Assembly (NCBI RefSeq): GCF_028372415.1
Contig: NC_092872.1
Coordinates: 515,964,224 to 516,028,223 of the forward strand
DNA length: 64,000 bases
Source: Notamacropus eugenii
Taxonomy: Eukaryota > Chordata > Mammalia > Diprotodontia > Macropodidae
Reading direction: 5' to 3'
In this document: piece by piece, positions 36,054 to 47,575 of the stretch
Layout of the letters: each line of letters opens with the position of its first letter
Position numbering within the stretch: the stretch's first letter is position 1
Translations under genes and position numbers: made by a program
The notes under the pieces: model-generated
The model's input: only the letters and a program-made list of their open reading frames with translations
Told to the model about the DNA's origin: nothing
Database searches by the model: none

Positions 36054-36095
36054 TTGCAAGCTTTAAAGTACTTTATCAATGGCTATTATTATTCT
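35715..36095 (+). mobile_element. MIR/THER SINE with internal TG/TA microsatellite
   Basis: SINE 35715-35895 (TTAGCTGTGTGACCATAAG) and 36053-36095 (CAAGCTTTAAAGTAC), separated by a 158-bp microsatellite. Confidence 0.8.
35895..36052 (+). repeat. TG/TA microsatellite
   Basis: TGTATG and TG repeats, then about 21 TA repeats at 36010-36052, inside the SINE. Confidence 0.97.
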
Positions 36096-37686
36096 AAGAC
36101 TGTGAAAATAGAAGACCAAGTAAAAGGCTGTCACAATTAGAAAGAGTACAGTCATGAATAAATTTGGTTTGGTATATGTTGAATCTGAGTTGCCAGTGGT
36201 AGAACCAAGTGCATGGTGTCCCAAAGACAATTAAAGATGTAGACCTAGATCTCAGAAGAAAAGTCAGGATTATAAATATAAATCTGGGAATCCTCTACAT
36301 GGAAATGGCAATTGAATCCATGGAAATGAATGAGAGAGCCAAGGGAGAGAATGCAGAGTGAGAACATAAAAGGGCTAAGCAAGGATAAAGCTTTGGAGAA
36401 CAATGGAATTAAGGAATAAGAAAGAAGATAGTTTGTGAAGGAAACAGGGAGAGCAAAATTGGTGAGCTAGGACAACAACCAAGATAGCACAGTATCTCAA
36501 ATCCAAGAAAGAGAGTCTACCTCTGTGGTCAGTAATGTCAAAAACTGAAGAAGTCAAGAAGAATGAAGACTGAAAATAAAGAAACGCACACACATAAAAT
36601 TAGATTAAACAATTCAGAGGTCAGTGACCATGCTAGAGAAAGCAGTTTTTCCAAAGAGGGATGGTTGGGGGTAGGGGAAGGAGAGGAAACCCATTTACAA
36701 GACAGTAAGAACAGTATGGATGGTGAGAAAGTATAAATGTGAGTCACAGAAAACTCTTTCAAGTTTAGCAATAACAAGAGAAAAACGGGAAACTATGGCT
36801 GGATGCATCCAGGGAACATTTTTTAGAACTGGAGAATTCTGAATATGTTTGCAGGCAAGTAAGAAGGAGCTAGTAGCATATGATGACCTAAAGACACAAA
36901 AGAGAAAAGAGGCCCAATTAAGCAAGGTCTTGGAAGAGATCAGAAAGAATGGGGATCAAGGTCACAGACAGAGAAATTAGCCTAAATGATTAGTTAAAGT
37001 AGCTGTCCTTTCGACTGGAGAGAAGGTAAAGGAAGAAGGAATGGAAAAAAAAATGTGAGAAACCTATAGAAGATGGTCTTATTCTTCTAAGTGAAATACT
37101 GACTACTCCAAAAGTCTTAGTGTAGTATTAAATTTTCTTAAAACTGCACAAAGACTTTTGAGTCTCTGTGTAGAAGATGACATTATTTCCTTTAATTCAC
37201 TAGGGGAGAAGGAATGGTGGTGGAAGTTGGTTTCGTAGAATCATATATTTTCCATCTGAAGGGACCTTAGAGGATATTGATGAGAAGAAGAAAAGGTTTG
37301 GAACAGTCATTGTGAAGGACATAAAGCAGATAATAAAAGCAGAATAAGAAGACTATTGAGTAGAACCACTCATTGGTCTAGGTTACAATATTATGAATTT
37401 GTGATGGGTCAAACCAACTTGATTTCATAATGTTCTCCAGCAATGCTTAACAAGTCTTAAGCAGGAACAGAGAAACTGTATGGGGAGGGTAACCCATGGG
37501 TGACAGTTCATAGGTCACAAGCACCCAAAGGTAAATGGGGAGGGAGTCTCAAATGACAAACCACTGAATTAGGGGTGGGTATGAAGCAAGAAAAGTTATA
37601 ATGAGAGAGATAAACCAGAGGAGAATAGATGAATAGAGTCCAAAACTTATGATAAGAGTAAGGGACCAAGGTAGGGAATAGACCTG

Positions 37687-37951
37687 TGACCTCACTGGTA
37701 TAGGAAACTCTCAGATAAGGAAACTCCCTCTGCCAAAGCAGCTCTGCACTCCCTCAGCAACTTAAAATCTAAGAGAGCTGCCTAAAGTGATAGTGCCAGA
37801 CTCAAATAAAAACAGATTCCTGCGAGTTACTCAGTTCCCAATTACATTTTCATATGCTTCAGGCTGGACCTAGGAATTTTGTTAGCCTGTGGGATACATC
37901 TAGCCTCTGGGAGGTTAAGCGACTTATCAGGGTCAGAGAGCCAGTACATGT
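37687..37951 (-). repeat. 265-bp inverted repeat, copy B (likely source)
   Basis: Here the sequence continues on both sides into the rest of its SINE (ATAGACCTG on the left, CAGAAATGGAACTTGAAC on the right). Inside is a second repeat of about 120 bp (around CCCAATTACATTTTCATATG) that interrupts the SINE. This composite structure, shared exactly with copy A, marks B as the likely parent. Confidence 0.93.
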
Positions 37952-38064
37952 CAGAAATGGAACTTGAACTATTCTTTTAGTCACCTAGGTGTGTAAGCTA
38001 ACTCTTCACTCTCACTCCAGACCCCAGACCAAATCAGTTGCTAATTCCACCTCCCCTTCTAGGT

Positions 38065-38375
38065 GGCCAAGTGGACAGAGTGCTGAGCCAAAAGTCAGGA
38101 AATCCTGAGTGTTCAAATCTGGTCTCAGATTTGAACTGTGTGACATCAGGCAAGTCACTTAACCTCTGCCCACCCCAGTTTCCTCATCTGTAAAATGGGG
38201 ATAACAACAGCACCTACCTTCTAGAGTTGTGAGGACAAAGTGAGATAAGGCTTGCAAAGCACTTTGCAAACTTTAAAGTTATACATATACATATATACAC
38301 ACACGCACGCACACACACACGCACACATACACACACACACACATACGCTGGCTATTGTTGTTGCTACTGCTACAA
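38065..38375 (+). mobile_element. MIR/THER SINE with CA microsatellite
   Basis: Near full-length: GGTGGCCAAGTGGACAGAG, CAAGTCACTTAACCTCTG, AAAGCACTTTGCAAACTTTA, then ATAC/CA repeats at 38279-38346, then the SINE end CTGGCTATTGTTG. Confidence 0.88.
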
Positions 38376-38384
38376 CAACCTAGT

Positions 38385-39100
38385 CCAGGCCTTTATCATC
38401 TCCCACCTGGACTCACCTTGCCTCCAGCACTTAGCACAGTGCCTAACGCATAGTAGGTGCTTAATGAATGCTTATTGATTGACTATTTAAATAAAGTGTT
38501 AATTGATCATCTCGCTGAACCTCTTCCTTCTCCCATCCATCTACCAAGCAGCTGCCAAACTGATATTTCTATAAGGCCCAGGCCTGACCATGTCACTCTT
38601 TCGTCCAAAAACCTCCACTTGCTCCATGTTCTCTCTAGGATCAAATACACACTCTTCAGAGTGGCATTTAAAGCCCTTCACAATCTGGCTCCAGATCTCT
38701 CCTTCCAGGCTGATTAGCTGTATACCCTTCATACACTCTACACTCCAGCCCAAATGACCTAGTTGGTGTTTTCCACATACAACATCCCATCTCCCATAGA
38801 GGTTTTGACAGAGACCATCCCTGGTACCTGGAATGCATCCCAACATCTGCTTCTTAAAACCCCTACCTCTCTTCAAGAGGCCCTTTCTTATCCCCCAATT
38901 GCATATGCCCTTCCCTAATCTCTGTATATTTGATTAGTAAATAGTCTGTATTTACTAATCTGTGATCATGTTGGATTCTCTGAGCAGAAAGTCAGCATTT
39001 TTAAAAATTGGGACTCTTCATTTCTAAGTTGTATCCCCAGTTCCTGCGCCTGGCACAGAGAAAACGTCTAATAAATACTTGGTGATTGATTGAATTAAAC
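38385..39100 (+). mobile_element. L2 LINE 3' ends, two in tandem
   Basis: An L2 tail at 38385-38490 (CATAGTAGGTGCTTAATGAA) and a longer L2 segment at 38500-39100 (AAAGCCCTTCACAATCTGGC) ending GGTGATTGATTGAA. Confidence 0.75.
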
Positions 39101-39667
39101 CTCAGTGAAGTAGTTCAAGAAATGTGCTCTTTAAATCTGATAAAAATTACTTGTGTAATATTACAAACATTATGACTTGAACAACAGTTTTCCAACCAAA
39201 CCTCTGATCTTCTGTCAAAATTGCAGGCCTGACCAGGGGCTCACCTAAGAATTGTCCTCTAAAATGTCACAAACAAGGGCAGTTCTTCCTTGTCTGGTTC
39301 AGCTAGTGAAAACAAACCATCTCTCCTACACATGGTATCAAAAGCCTCAGACTTGAGGGACAGGTAGGCCTCAGGGCAGAGGGGTCATAGAACAGCTTGT
39401 TAGAAAGGCTTGTGGACTCATTTCTTTCCAAAATCTTTAGAGTAATGCAGACATTCATCTGTTTGGGATGGTTAAGAAAAAAAAAAAAAGAGGTTGTTAT
39501 ATATAGAGGCAGAAGAATGGACTTGACCACTAAACACCCATAAAACTTTAGGACTGCATGATTCCACAGATACAGTCTGATCACTTAGAAGCTTAGGAAA
39601 TGAAGTCTCTTTCAATGAATTTCTTACTCCTGACATTCAATGCTTTTGGCAGCATGATCACTAATTG

Positions 39668-39681
39668 ATTGGGGGGGGGGG
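39668..39681 (+). repeat. G homopolymer
   Basis: A run of about 12 G in otherwise A-rich sequence. Confidence 0.9.
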
Positions 39682-39749
39682 GAACAAAGTAAAACAAAAC
39701 AAAAACTAAAAACACTGAAATCAGTCTTCAAACTGCCCCCTCCAACTTC

Positions 39750-40445
39750 AGTTACTTCCCTCTTCCTTTCACTTTCAGATTTCCCAAAATAAGTGATTTA
39801 TACCTGTTGCTTCTATTTCTTTAAAAAAATATATATATTATGTTGATATGGTTTGCCTTGACACAATAGACACTTCCCAACAAATATACAAACCCACCTC
39901 CCCAAAAAGTACATTCCTCGAAAAAAATATTAGTATACCCATTGCTGACAGAAAAGAGAGAAATGTCCTTTCAATTCAACACCATGTTACTAATATTCAC
40001 TACTGTGTTTGGTCAGAGTTGTGTTGCCATTTAACATTTTCTTTCTTTACACCGGTGAAGTCACTGGGCAGTGTTCTCTTCTGTCTATTCTCTTCACTCT
40101 GCAGGAATTCATGAGTGTTCCATGTTTCTATGAATTCTTCATAGTCATCGATTCCTTACAGCCAAGTCATATTCCATTACTCTCATATGTCCAGCCATTG
40201 CACATCTGTCAGGTCCATATTTTCTTTTCAGGTTGTCGTTATCACAAATAATGTTGTACATAAGGGTCTTTTCTTGCCATCAAAAATCTCCTTGGAGCAC
40301 AGCCCTAGTAGCAGAGTCTCTGGGCCAAAGGGTACAAATAGTGTAGTAACTTTTCTTACTTAATTCCAAACCATTTGCAAGAATGGCTAAACCAGTTGAG
40401 AGCCCCACCAGCAGCTAATTAGCATGGCTATCATCCTAACACCTC
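39750..40445 (-). mobile_element. L1 3' region, antisense
   Basis: CATATGTCCAGCCATTGCAC, then TAGCAGAGTCTCTGGGCCAA and ATTCCAAACCATTTGCAAG are antisense L1 ORF2-end sequence. Boundaries are approximate. Confidence 0.65.
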
Positions 40446-40689
40446 TCCAACTGCTTTTTCACTTTTTCTCACCTTTGCTGTGCCACTCCCCTTTATTCAG
40501 CACCCAGACCTTCTCTAATCCCCAGCAATCTGGTTTCTACCTGCAGCACGTTATCCTGCCCTCCCCCTGCCTCTAGGACCACTCCTCCAGTCTCCTTTGC
40601 TAACTTCCTCCTTCCTACTCCTCAACTCTGGACATTGTTAACTTAGTCTTTAGCTTTCTGCCCTTCTCTCTTCCCTTAGTGCTAACAAG

Positions 40690-41440
40690 CATATCATAGA
40701 TTCTCAGAATTAGAAGAAATGTAGGCGCTATCTACTCCAACCCTTACCTAAACTTCTACAAAATGCATGACATGGTCAGCCAACCCTTGCTTAAAGGGAT
40801 GAGGGGAACCCACAACCACCTAAGCATCCCCTTGTGCTCTACTTGTTAGGAAGTTTTTCCTTACCTAGGAACAAAAACAATCTTTTTTGCACCTTCCACT
40901 GGCTGTTCCTGATTCTGCTCTTAGTGACCAAGCTGTACAAATGTGATGTTTCTCCCACATGACAACCCTTTGGGTGCTTGAAGATAGAGGTCACATTTTC
41001 TCTCCAGACTAAATGTCAGAATTTCCATCAACTCTTAGGCTCTTTCACCATCCTAGTCAATATCCTCTGGATGTTCTCAAATTATCAATGTGCTTCCTTA
41101 AATGACCAGTTAAGGACAGGAATTGGGTCTGGACCTGTGATTTTATTGGTGCAGAAACCTCCAACATAAAGAAACTCCCTCTGCCAATTCATACTGGCAG
41201 TTTCTCTGCAACTGAAGTCTGAGAGAGTTGCCTAGAATGCAACTCTTGGGTTGCCTAGCATCATACAGCCAATATCTATCAGAGATAGGATTTGAACCCT
41301 GTCTTTGAGTCCAGCTTTCTATCCACTATGCTACACTGGTCATGATCATGGATTGGTTAGCACTCAATATTGTGATGGCCAGAACCAAACATAATATACC
41401 AGATTTGGTCTGACCAACGAAGAGTCCAATGGGCTATTAT
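40690..41440 (-). mobile_element. CR1/L3 LINE 3' end split by a SINE
   Basis: Antisense CR1-type sequence: ACATGACAACCCTTTGGGTG, CCTCTGGATGTTCTC, then after the insertion TGATGGCCAGAACCAAACAT and TTTGGTCTGACCAACGAAG. A SINE of the same kind as the inverted-repeat source occupies about 41104-41345. Confidence 0.75.
41104..41345 (+). mobile_element. SINE of the inverted-repeat family, uninterrupted form
   Basis: GACCTGTGATTTTATTGGTG, GAAACTCCCTCTGCCAA, GAGAGAGTTGCCTAGAATG, ending TCTATCCACTATGCTACACT. It lacks the internal insertion present at 37687-37951, which shows what the unmodified SINE looks like. Confidence 0.75.
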
Positions 41441-41674
41441 TACCTACTTATTCCTCATGCCTTTCATGGTGTACTCAACAATCAAACTGGGGGTTTGGGG
41501 CTTCCATATCATAGTGTTGATTCATATGGAGCCCACTAAAACACTCAGATGATTTTCACACAAACTGTGGTCTATCTACTCTCTTGTATCTGGTTACTCA
41601 TGAACTTCAAAGCAAAAGTTGTACACTAACATATTAAGTGATAAGACTGGTCTTTAAGATGTAAAAAACTGACA

Positions 41675-41870
41675 CCCAGATGGGCATTATTATCATGATT
41701 ATGATTATTAATAACACGTTTACATAGTACTTTAAGTTTTTCAAAGCACTTTCCTCATAACAAACCTGTGATGTACTGAAAACAAGGATTATTAACCCCC
41801 AGTTTAAAAAGGAGGCAACTGAGGCTCTGAAAGGTGAAATGCCTTGGCTATTAAGTTTCAGAGGCAAGAT
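41675..41870 (-). mobile_element. MIR/THER-type SINE
   Basis: CAAAGCACTTTCCTCATAAC, GGAGGCAACTGAGGCTCTG. Confidence 0.75.
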
Positions 41871-42329
41871 TAAGTGACTTTCCCTAGCATGAACAACAAA
41901 CTGCGATAAAAAGGAAAAGTCTTTCCTTAGATATTTGAGTTCCCCTTAGTTTTTACTAATGATAGAGGTTTACCAGAGGACCACAAATATTCGGAAGGCC
42001 TCCCTGTTTTCTCTCTGTAAGGTGAAACATAAGGTTGGACACAACTCAAGGAAGACCAGTTTGTAACTTTGCAAAAAGCCTTCTTGATTCCTGTTCTTAC
42101 CTCTACCCCAAAGTGCTAAGAAAATGAGTTCTTATTATCCCAACAACCCTAGCACTCACTCCTTCTCTGAGGTCATCAAGCTTCCACATCTTTCCTGAAC
42201 AAATTCAGACAAGACTCAGGAAAAGGATTTGTCTGAGTCCCTTTGGAATCTTCCATAGTTAAATGACTTTATTTCCCTCTGAGGCCTTCCCCGTTCAGCA
42301 TCATGGGTCCCCATAGTCCGTTTATCTTC

Positions 42330-43010
42330 TGCTCTGGAAGATAAACTTGGAACAACTTTGAAAAACTTGAAAATTCCAACTGGCACAATGACCAAACTCA
42401 ATTCCAGAGACCTAATGGTGAAGGACACTACCCACCTCCAGAGAGAGAGGTGATGGACTCAGGTTGCAGAGGGAGACGTACATGTGTATATATGTGTGCC
42501 TCCACATGCACATACATATATGTGTATGTGTGTGCATGCACATATATGTATGTTAATGTTTATGTATGTGTTGTGTATGTGTGTACATACATATATACTC
42601 ATGCCACATATATGTATATGAAATCTCCAGACAGGGATAGGAATTGGAAACAGACTTGTGATTTCATGGGTGTATCCATGTATATGTATGCTTATTACAA
42701 GGACATCTATATATCTTTAATATAAACACGTGTACCTTTTTAGTAAACAGAATCCTAAACATGAATAATGAGTCAAATCAAATTACTGAATTAGTAACGT
42801 CCAAATACATAAACACATATATGTGTAGGTGTTTATAATTACTACATTGGTAATGTTCAAATACACACACACACATTACCAATCAATAATTTGTTTTGAT
42901 TTACTATGTATGTTTATTGCAAGGATTTTCTTTTTCTTTTCCAATGGGGAGAGGGGAGGATGTGAGACAGAGAAAAATGAATTTTTGTTCATCAAAAATA
43001 TTTATACATA
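42330..43010 (+). mobile_element. L1 3' fragment broken by TG/TA microsatellites
   Basis: L1-like CACCTCCAGAGAGAGAGGTG at 42435, a long TG/CA/TA low-complexity block (42480-42890), then GGGGAGAGGGGAGGATGTGA of the L1 3' UTR. Confidence 0.55.
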
Positions 43011-43139
43011 TATAAGTATATATGATTAGATGCATATACAGAAAAAGTAAAAAGAAAATCAGTTCAGCATAAAGCAGGCTCTTGGCTAGGGGTTTCACAG
43101 ACATTCCAGGAGCAGGATGTTCTGGTCATGACAGAAGCA

Positions 43140-43395
43140 GATCACATTTCTTGGGCTCTTTAAGACCTACAAAATGCTTTTTTCCCCCAACAACCCTATA
43201 AGATAAGGAATGTAAGGATTACCATGCCTCTTTTACAGATAAAGCCACTGAGGCTGAGAGAAGCAAATGATTTGCCCTGGGTCACGAAACTATTAACAGG
43301 GTCAAAAGACGTGAGTACCAAATAGGCCTTGAAGAAGCCCAGTGTTGAGCCCAAGGTCAGGGCTGTTTCCATTACACTGAAGCGAGGGGCCTGCC
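43140..43395 (-). mobile_element. MIR/THER-type SINE
   Basis: CAGATAAAGCCACTGAGGC, ATGATTTGCCCTGGGTCAC. Confidence 0.75.
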
Positions 43396-43399
43396 CACA

Positions 43400-43640
43400 G
43401 CATCTCTAGCTGCAGCTGGAGGGAGAACAGCCCCAGACTCCGCCCCCAACTCCTGACCTATCAGCGGAGAGTGAAAGGCCAAAGAACTCAGGCAGGAGGC
43501 AGCTGACAGAGACAGCCTGGCCTGCTCCCAGCGACATGGGCAAAGTTACTGGAGGAGTCCCAGCCCTGGTTCTGAACTCCAGCAATGGGGGGAAACAGGA
43601 AAAAAGGCCCCAGTTGGGGGTGAAGCGGAAGGCTTATTCT
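43400..43640 (+). promoter_or_regulatory. GC-rich non-repetitive element in BCAS4 intron 1
   Basis: About 240 bp free of repeats between two SINEs. It has a CTCCGCCCCC GC-box-like motif near 43439, a CAGCTG E-box and CCAGCGACATGGGC, a good initiation context at 43536. A 38-codon open frame follows on the plus strand. An enhancer or minor promoter is possible; nothing proves it. Confidence 0.3.
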
Positions 43641-43679
43641 TCTAGCATGTGACTTTAGGATGGTGGGCTTTAGAACTGG

Positions 43680-43830
43680 AGGGCCCCTTAAAGAAAATAA
43701 CTCTTTTATTTCACAGCCGAGGAAGCTGGAGCTCAGAGAGGGGAAAGGACTTGTTCAAAGCCACACAGCCAGGAAATAGCAAAACTGGTACTCAAACCCA
43801 AGTCTTCAACTTCAAATATAATGCTGGCTA
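43680..43830 (-). mobile_element. MIR/THER-type SINE
   Basis: GAGGAAGCTGGAGCTCAGAG, AAAGCCACACAGCCAGG. Confidence 0.75.
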
Positions 43831-44166
43831 GACTATATCTAGACTCAGACCACATTCTCCTATACTATACTGCCTCCTCTTAGAAATGGAATTTACTCTC
43901 TCATTTAGAAGAGGAAACAAGTAGAAGGGTCTTTAGTGGATTAAGATCATCTTGAGGGGAGCTCCCTAAAGAAGCACCCAGGGGAGCGATGCTTGACCCT
44001 GTGTTGTTGTGCATTGTTGTGACTGTCACATGGCATATTTATCTAATTTGTAAGTGAGAAAATGCTGAAAAGGAGAGCTAAAACTTTGGATGATTCTGTT
44101 AAGAACCAAAAAAAGATCTTCACAGTCAAGAAGAATGGGCTTAAAAATAAGTTAGGATTTAATAGA

Positions 44167-44400
44167 GAGAAGCTTGGTGGCTCAGCGGATAAGGCACCAA
44201 GTTTAGAGTCAGGAAGACCAGAGTTCAAATCCAGCCTCAGACACTTGCTAGCTGTGTGACCCTGAGCAATTCACTTTACCCTGTTTGCTTCAATTTCTTT
44301 TTCTGTAAAAGTGGGCTAGAAAAGGAAATGTCCAAGAAAACCCTAAATGGGGTCATGAAGAGTTGGGTATGACTGAAAATTACTGAACAACAACAAAAAT
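44167..44400 (+). mobile_element. MAR1-like marsupial SINE with RTE-type tail
   Basis: tRNA-like head GGTGGCTCAGCGGATAAGG, a MIR-like core (CTAGCTGTGTGACCCTGAG), then AAATGGGGTCATGAAGAG and ACAACAACAAAAAT. This tail type is a marsupial hallmark. Confidence 0.88.
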
Positions 44401-44519
44401 ACAGTGGAGCATAAGATCATAGATCTTTGTTAATCAAAAAACAATTATTAAATTTACATATAAAAAAAAAAGAAAGCAGTTTGGCACGAAGTAGGCTCTT
44501 GGGTAAGAGTTTCCCAGAT

Positions 44520-44690
44520 CTTTAGAACCAAGATATTCTAAAGCCCTCTAATCTAACCCTCTTATTTTACAGATGAGGAAATCAACACGTAAGTGACATA
44601 GCCAACATCATATAGGAAGCAAGTAGAAAAGCCAGGTTCTCAGACTCCAAAACTTGAGTTCTTTCCATACTATTTTTGCTACAGTTACCA
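44520..44690 (-). mobile_element. MIR/THER-type SINE fragment
   Basis: CTCTTATTTTACAGATGAGG. Confidence 0.7.
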
Positions 44691-44699
44691 AAAAATGAA

Positions 44700-45370
44700 C
44701 GCTATAAGGATAAGATGGAGGAGGAATGGCTGGATAACAACTTGTATGAAAGTCTCAGGATTTTAATAGACCACAAGTTCAATGTCAATGTGTAATATGA
44801 CAATCAAAAAACAAAACACTTAGTGTGTTCTTAGGCAGCATTAAAAGAGAACGGAAAAATCAGAGGTCATAGTCTTACTTCAGTCTGCTCTGGGCAAACC
44901 CCAACTGGAATACTGTACCCAGATGTGGCATTGTATTTAAGAAGAGCAATGACAGACAAGGTAGAAGGTGACCAGGCTAGTAAGAGACCTGGAGACCACA
45001 ATATCTGAAGATCACTTAAAGGACCTAGGGAGGCTTAGCCTAGATTACAGAAGCCAGGGGAGACATAAAAACTGAAGGGCTGTCATGTGGGAAAGGCATG
45101 AAATGTGTTCTGTTTGGCTCCAGAAGATAACACTAGGAGTAATGGGGTAGACATCTCCAAGAGGCAAACTACCCAATCTCATTGTAAGGACAATGCTCCT
45201 ACAAGACTACCCTATCCAAAAGGGAAATAGACTGTCTTGGAGGACTTTACAAAAAATCTTTACATGAAAACTGGATAAACACTTGTTAGTTTTAGGAGAG
45301 GAGATTCCTGTACTGGTGGACAGAGAAGGTCTCTGCTGAGATTTCTTCCAACTGTTAGATTCTGTGATGG
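44700..45370 (+). mobile_element. CR1/L3 LINE 3' end
   Basis: AACTGGAATACTGTACCCAG, ACTGAAGGGCTGTCATGTG and GTTCTGTTTGGCTCCAGA are hallmark CR1/L3 3' sequence. Confidence 0.8.
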
Positions 45371-45429
45371 TAGCAATGAGCAGAAGGCAGAGACAGGCAG
45401 ATTACAGACTGACATGGTGGGGGAGGGGA

Positions 45430-45720
45430 GAGAGCCAAATAATTAGCTGTCAAGTGGAATGAACTACTTTGAGAGTGAGTTCCCCATCACTACAGGACTA
45501 TAGGCAAAAGTTAGATGAGCATCCAGGATGCTAGATACAGAATTCATTCATTGAGCAGGGAATTGTGCTATATTCTGTTTATTATATCCTTCAGTTTTGA
45601 CATTTTATTTTTTATGGAACCTGCCAGCACTGACATTCTATGTTTTACGTTAGCTTCCAGCTCTGAGATTTTAAATTCTATTTTCTAAGGTCCCCTCCAG
45701 CTCTAACCTCCTCTAATAAT
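45430..45720 (+). mobile_element. CR1/L3 3' fragment with 33-bp units
   Basis: GTTCCCCATCACTACAGGAC, then three to four units of CAGCTCTGACATTCTATGTT type at 45585-45720. Confidence 0.65.
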
Positions 45721-45944
45721 CACATCCCAGAGAAGGAGAAATGGGATTGTGAATCAAGATGTCTCTGTTTAGCTACACCTTTCGGGTAAAGGAAATTTTG
45801 CCCTGGCCAACACCGGCTTCATCTGTACTAAGGAATTTAAAATGTTGAGATAGCTTTCTTCTCTCACTCAGGCAAAATTCATCTCACTCCAAAACCTTAT
45901 GTTTCTAGATTTTTTAGAACGCAATCCTGGGTGCAGAGAAGGCT

Positions 45945-46210
45945 TGATAATAGTAAGAGCCCTGGATCCACAGTCAAAGGGCTTTGGTTCAAATTCTAGT
46001 TCTGCCACTTACTATGTGACCTTAGAATCAAGTTATTCCCTCTCCATATGCCTGTTTCCCTAGCTATCAAATGAGGAAGGTGCACTCCCTCACACTTTCT
46101 CAAACTTTTTTTTTTTTTATGTCACAGACTTGCTTGGAAGTCTGGTGCACAGTGCCTAGTACCTAGTAAGCACTTAATCAGTGTTTATTGATTGTCTGGC
46201 TAAAGCCTAT
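45945..46210 (+). mobile_element. MIR/THER SINE followed by L2 tail
   Basis: CTGCCACTTACTATGTGACC, then L2 tail GTAAGCACTTAATCAGTG and TTTATTGATTG. Confidence 0.7.
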
Positions 46211-46649
46211 GGACATTCTCTGAATAATGTTTTTAAAGGCATAAAATATGTAAGACTGCAAAGAATTACAAATTATATTGAAATAAAGATGTAATTTTTC
46301 CCAACCAAGTCCATGGATCCCTTGAAACCCATTCATGCACCCCAAGTTAAGATCCATTGGGCCAAATTATCCCTAAAGTCCCTTATATTTCTGACAATCT
46401 GTGAACTTGACACCTTGAGGCTTCTTCTAGAAATGAACTATGAACTTTCCCCCAAAGGAGGAACTTGGAACTGAAAAAATAGAAAGCCAGTGACAGGAAA
46501 CCCCCAACCAAACAGTCTGCAGCATGTGCCCATTGGCCAACCAGAACAGAGCTTCAGAATAATGTCCCTTCACCAGCAGCCTCCTTCTGCCACCCCTTCC
46601 GCCCCCCTCCCCAGGAAACCAAGATTTCAATGGCCTACCTGAATAACAA

Positions 46650-47040
46650 TAATGGACATTAATATAGCACTTTAAAGGTTTACAAATCAGCCAAATTTGG
46701 CTCACTTGATCCTCACAAGAACCTTGTGAGACCAGCAGTGCAAGTATATTATTTCCATTTTATTCCTGGCTACTAAGGAACAAAGCTGGGGCTTTCAAAC
46801 TCCAAATCTAATACCCTTTAAACCAAATGACATTATCTCTTCCTTCACTGCCTCCTCTATCAAAAATGCCATTTGTTCTTCTAAGTTGAAGAGTACAGAA
46901 CTAGAGTGATCAAAGGGAAACTGAGACTCAGAGAGGTAAAATAATTATCCTAAGGTCACAGAATTAGCGAATGACTCAGCAGGCATTTAAACATCAACCT
47001 TCTGATTTTAACTACTGTGCTCTTTTCCATCTCACCATGT
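46650..47040 (-). mobile_element. Two antisense MIR/THER SINEs
   Basis: 46650-46860 (CTTGATCCTCACAAGAACC) and 46895-47040 (GAAACTGAGACTCAGAGAGG). Confidence 0.7.
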
Positions 47041-47169
47041 AAAGGTCAAAAATCACTCCAGAGAGGCTCTGCCAAATTAACAAGGTCAAAGGACATGATC
47101 TAGCCAGGCCTGGTCCCCATTGAACTTTTATTTCTAAGGACTACACTGCCACACTTAAGACAGAAGCTC

Positions 47170-47575
47170 AAAAGGCGGAAGACTAGGATTCTAGTCTCTG
47201 TTCTGTTATCAACTAAATACGTGACTGTAAGTAAATCATATTCCCTTCTCTATGCTTCTATCAAATAAGGGTATTTGATTATGTTTGCTAAGGTACCTTC
47301 CAGCTCTTAAATCCCATGATCCTACAACATGATCAGGGTCCTGATTACATTCCTAAAAATCATTTTTTAAAGATGCATTAAAAAAAAAAAACAACCCACC
47401 TCTACCCTTGTTCCTTGGTTCTAGCTCTAGTTCTTTCATTGGCTGTGTGACCTCAGACAAATCACTTCCCCTTTTGGGGCCTCAACTTCCTCATCTGTCA
47501 AATTAGAAGGCTGAAGATTTAGATGGTCCAACAGGTCTCTTCCAGATGGGATAGTCTATGATATTGATCCTTTCT
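47170..47575 (+). mobile_element. Two plus-strand MIR/THER SINEs
   Basis: 47170-47335 (CTAAGGTACCTTCCAGCTC) and 47400-47575 (GGCTGTGTGACCTCAGAC). Confidence 0.7.

Larger units (their letters stand above)
34730..37250 (+). mobile_element. Ancient mammalian LINE-like element, interrupted
   Basis: Segments 34730-34965, 35530-35700 (GGCTACTGCAATAGTCCAGG), 36100-36600 (GTCAAGAAGAATGAAGACTG) and 36600-37250 (TGTTTGCAGGCAAGTAAGAA) fit, in order, one old dispersed mammalian element. I could not assign the family with confidence (L3/CR1- or L2-related). It is interrupted by L1, AT-rich sequence, the inverted copy and a SINE. Confidence 0.5.

Noticed and set aside
43055..44560. Two similar segments containing AGGCTCTTGG near 43075 and 44510
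   Set aside because: Diverged and short; more likely two copies of one dispersed repeat than a local duplication.
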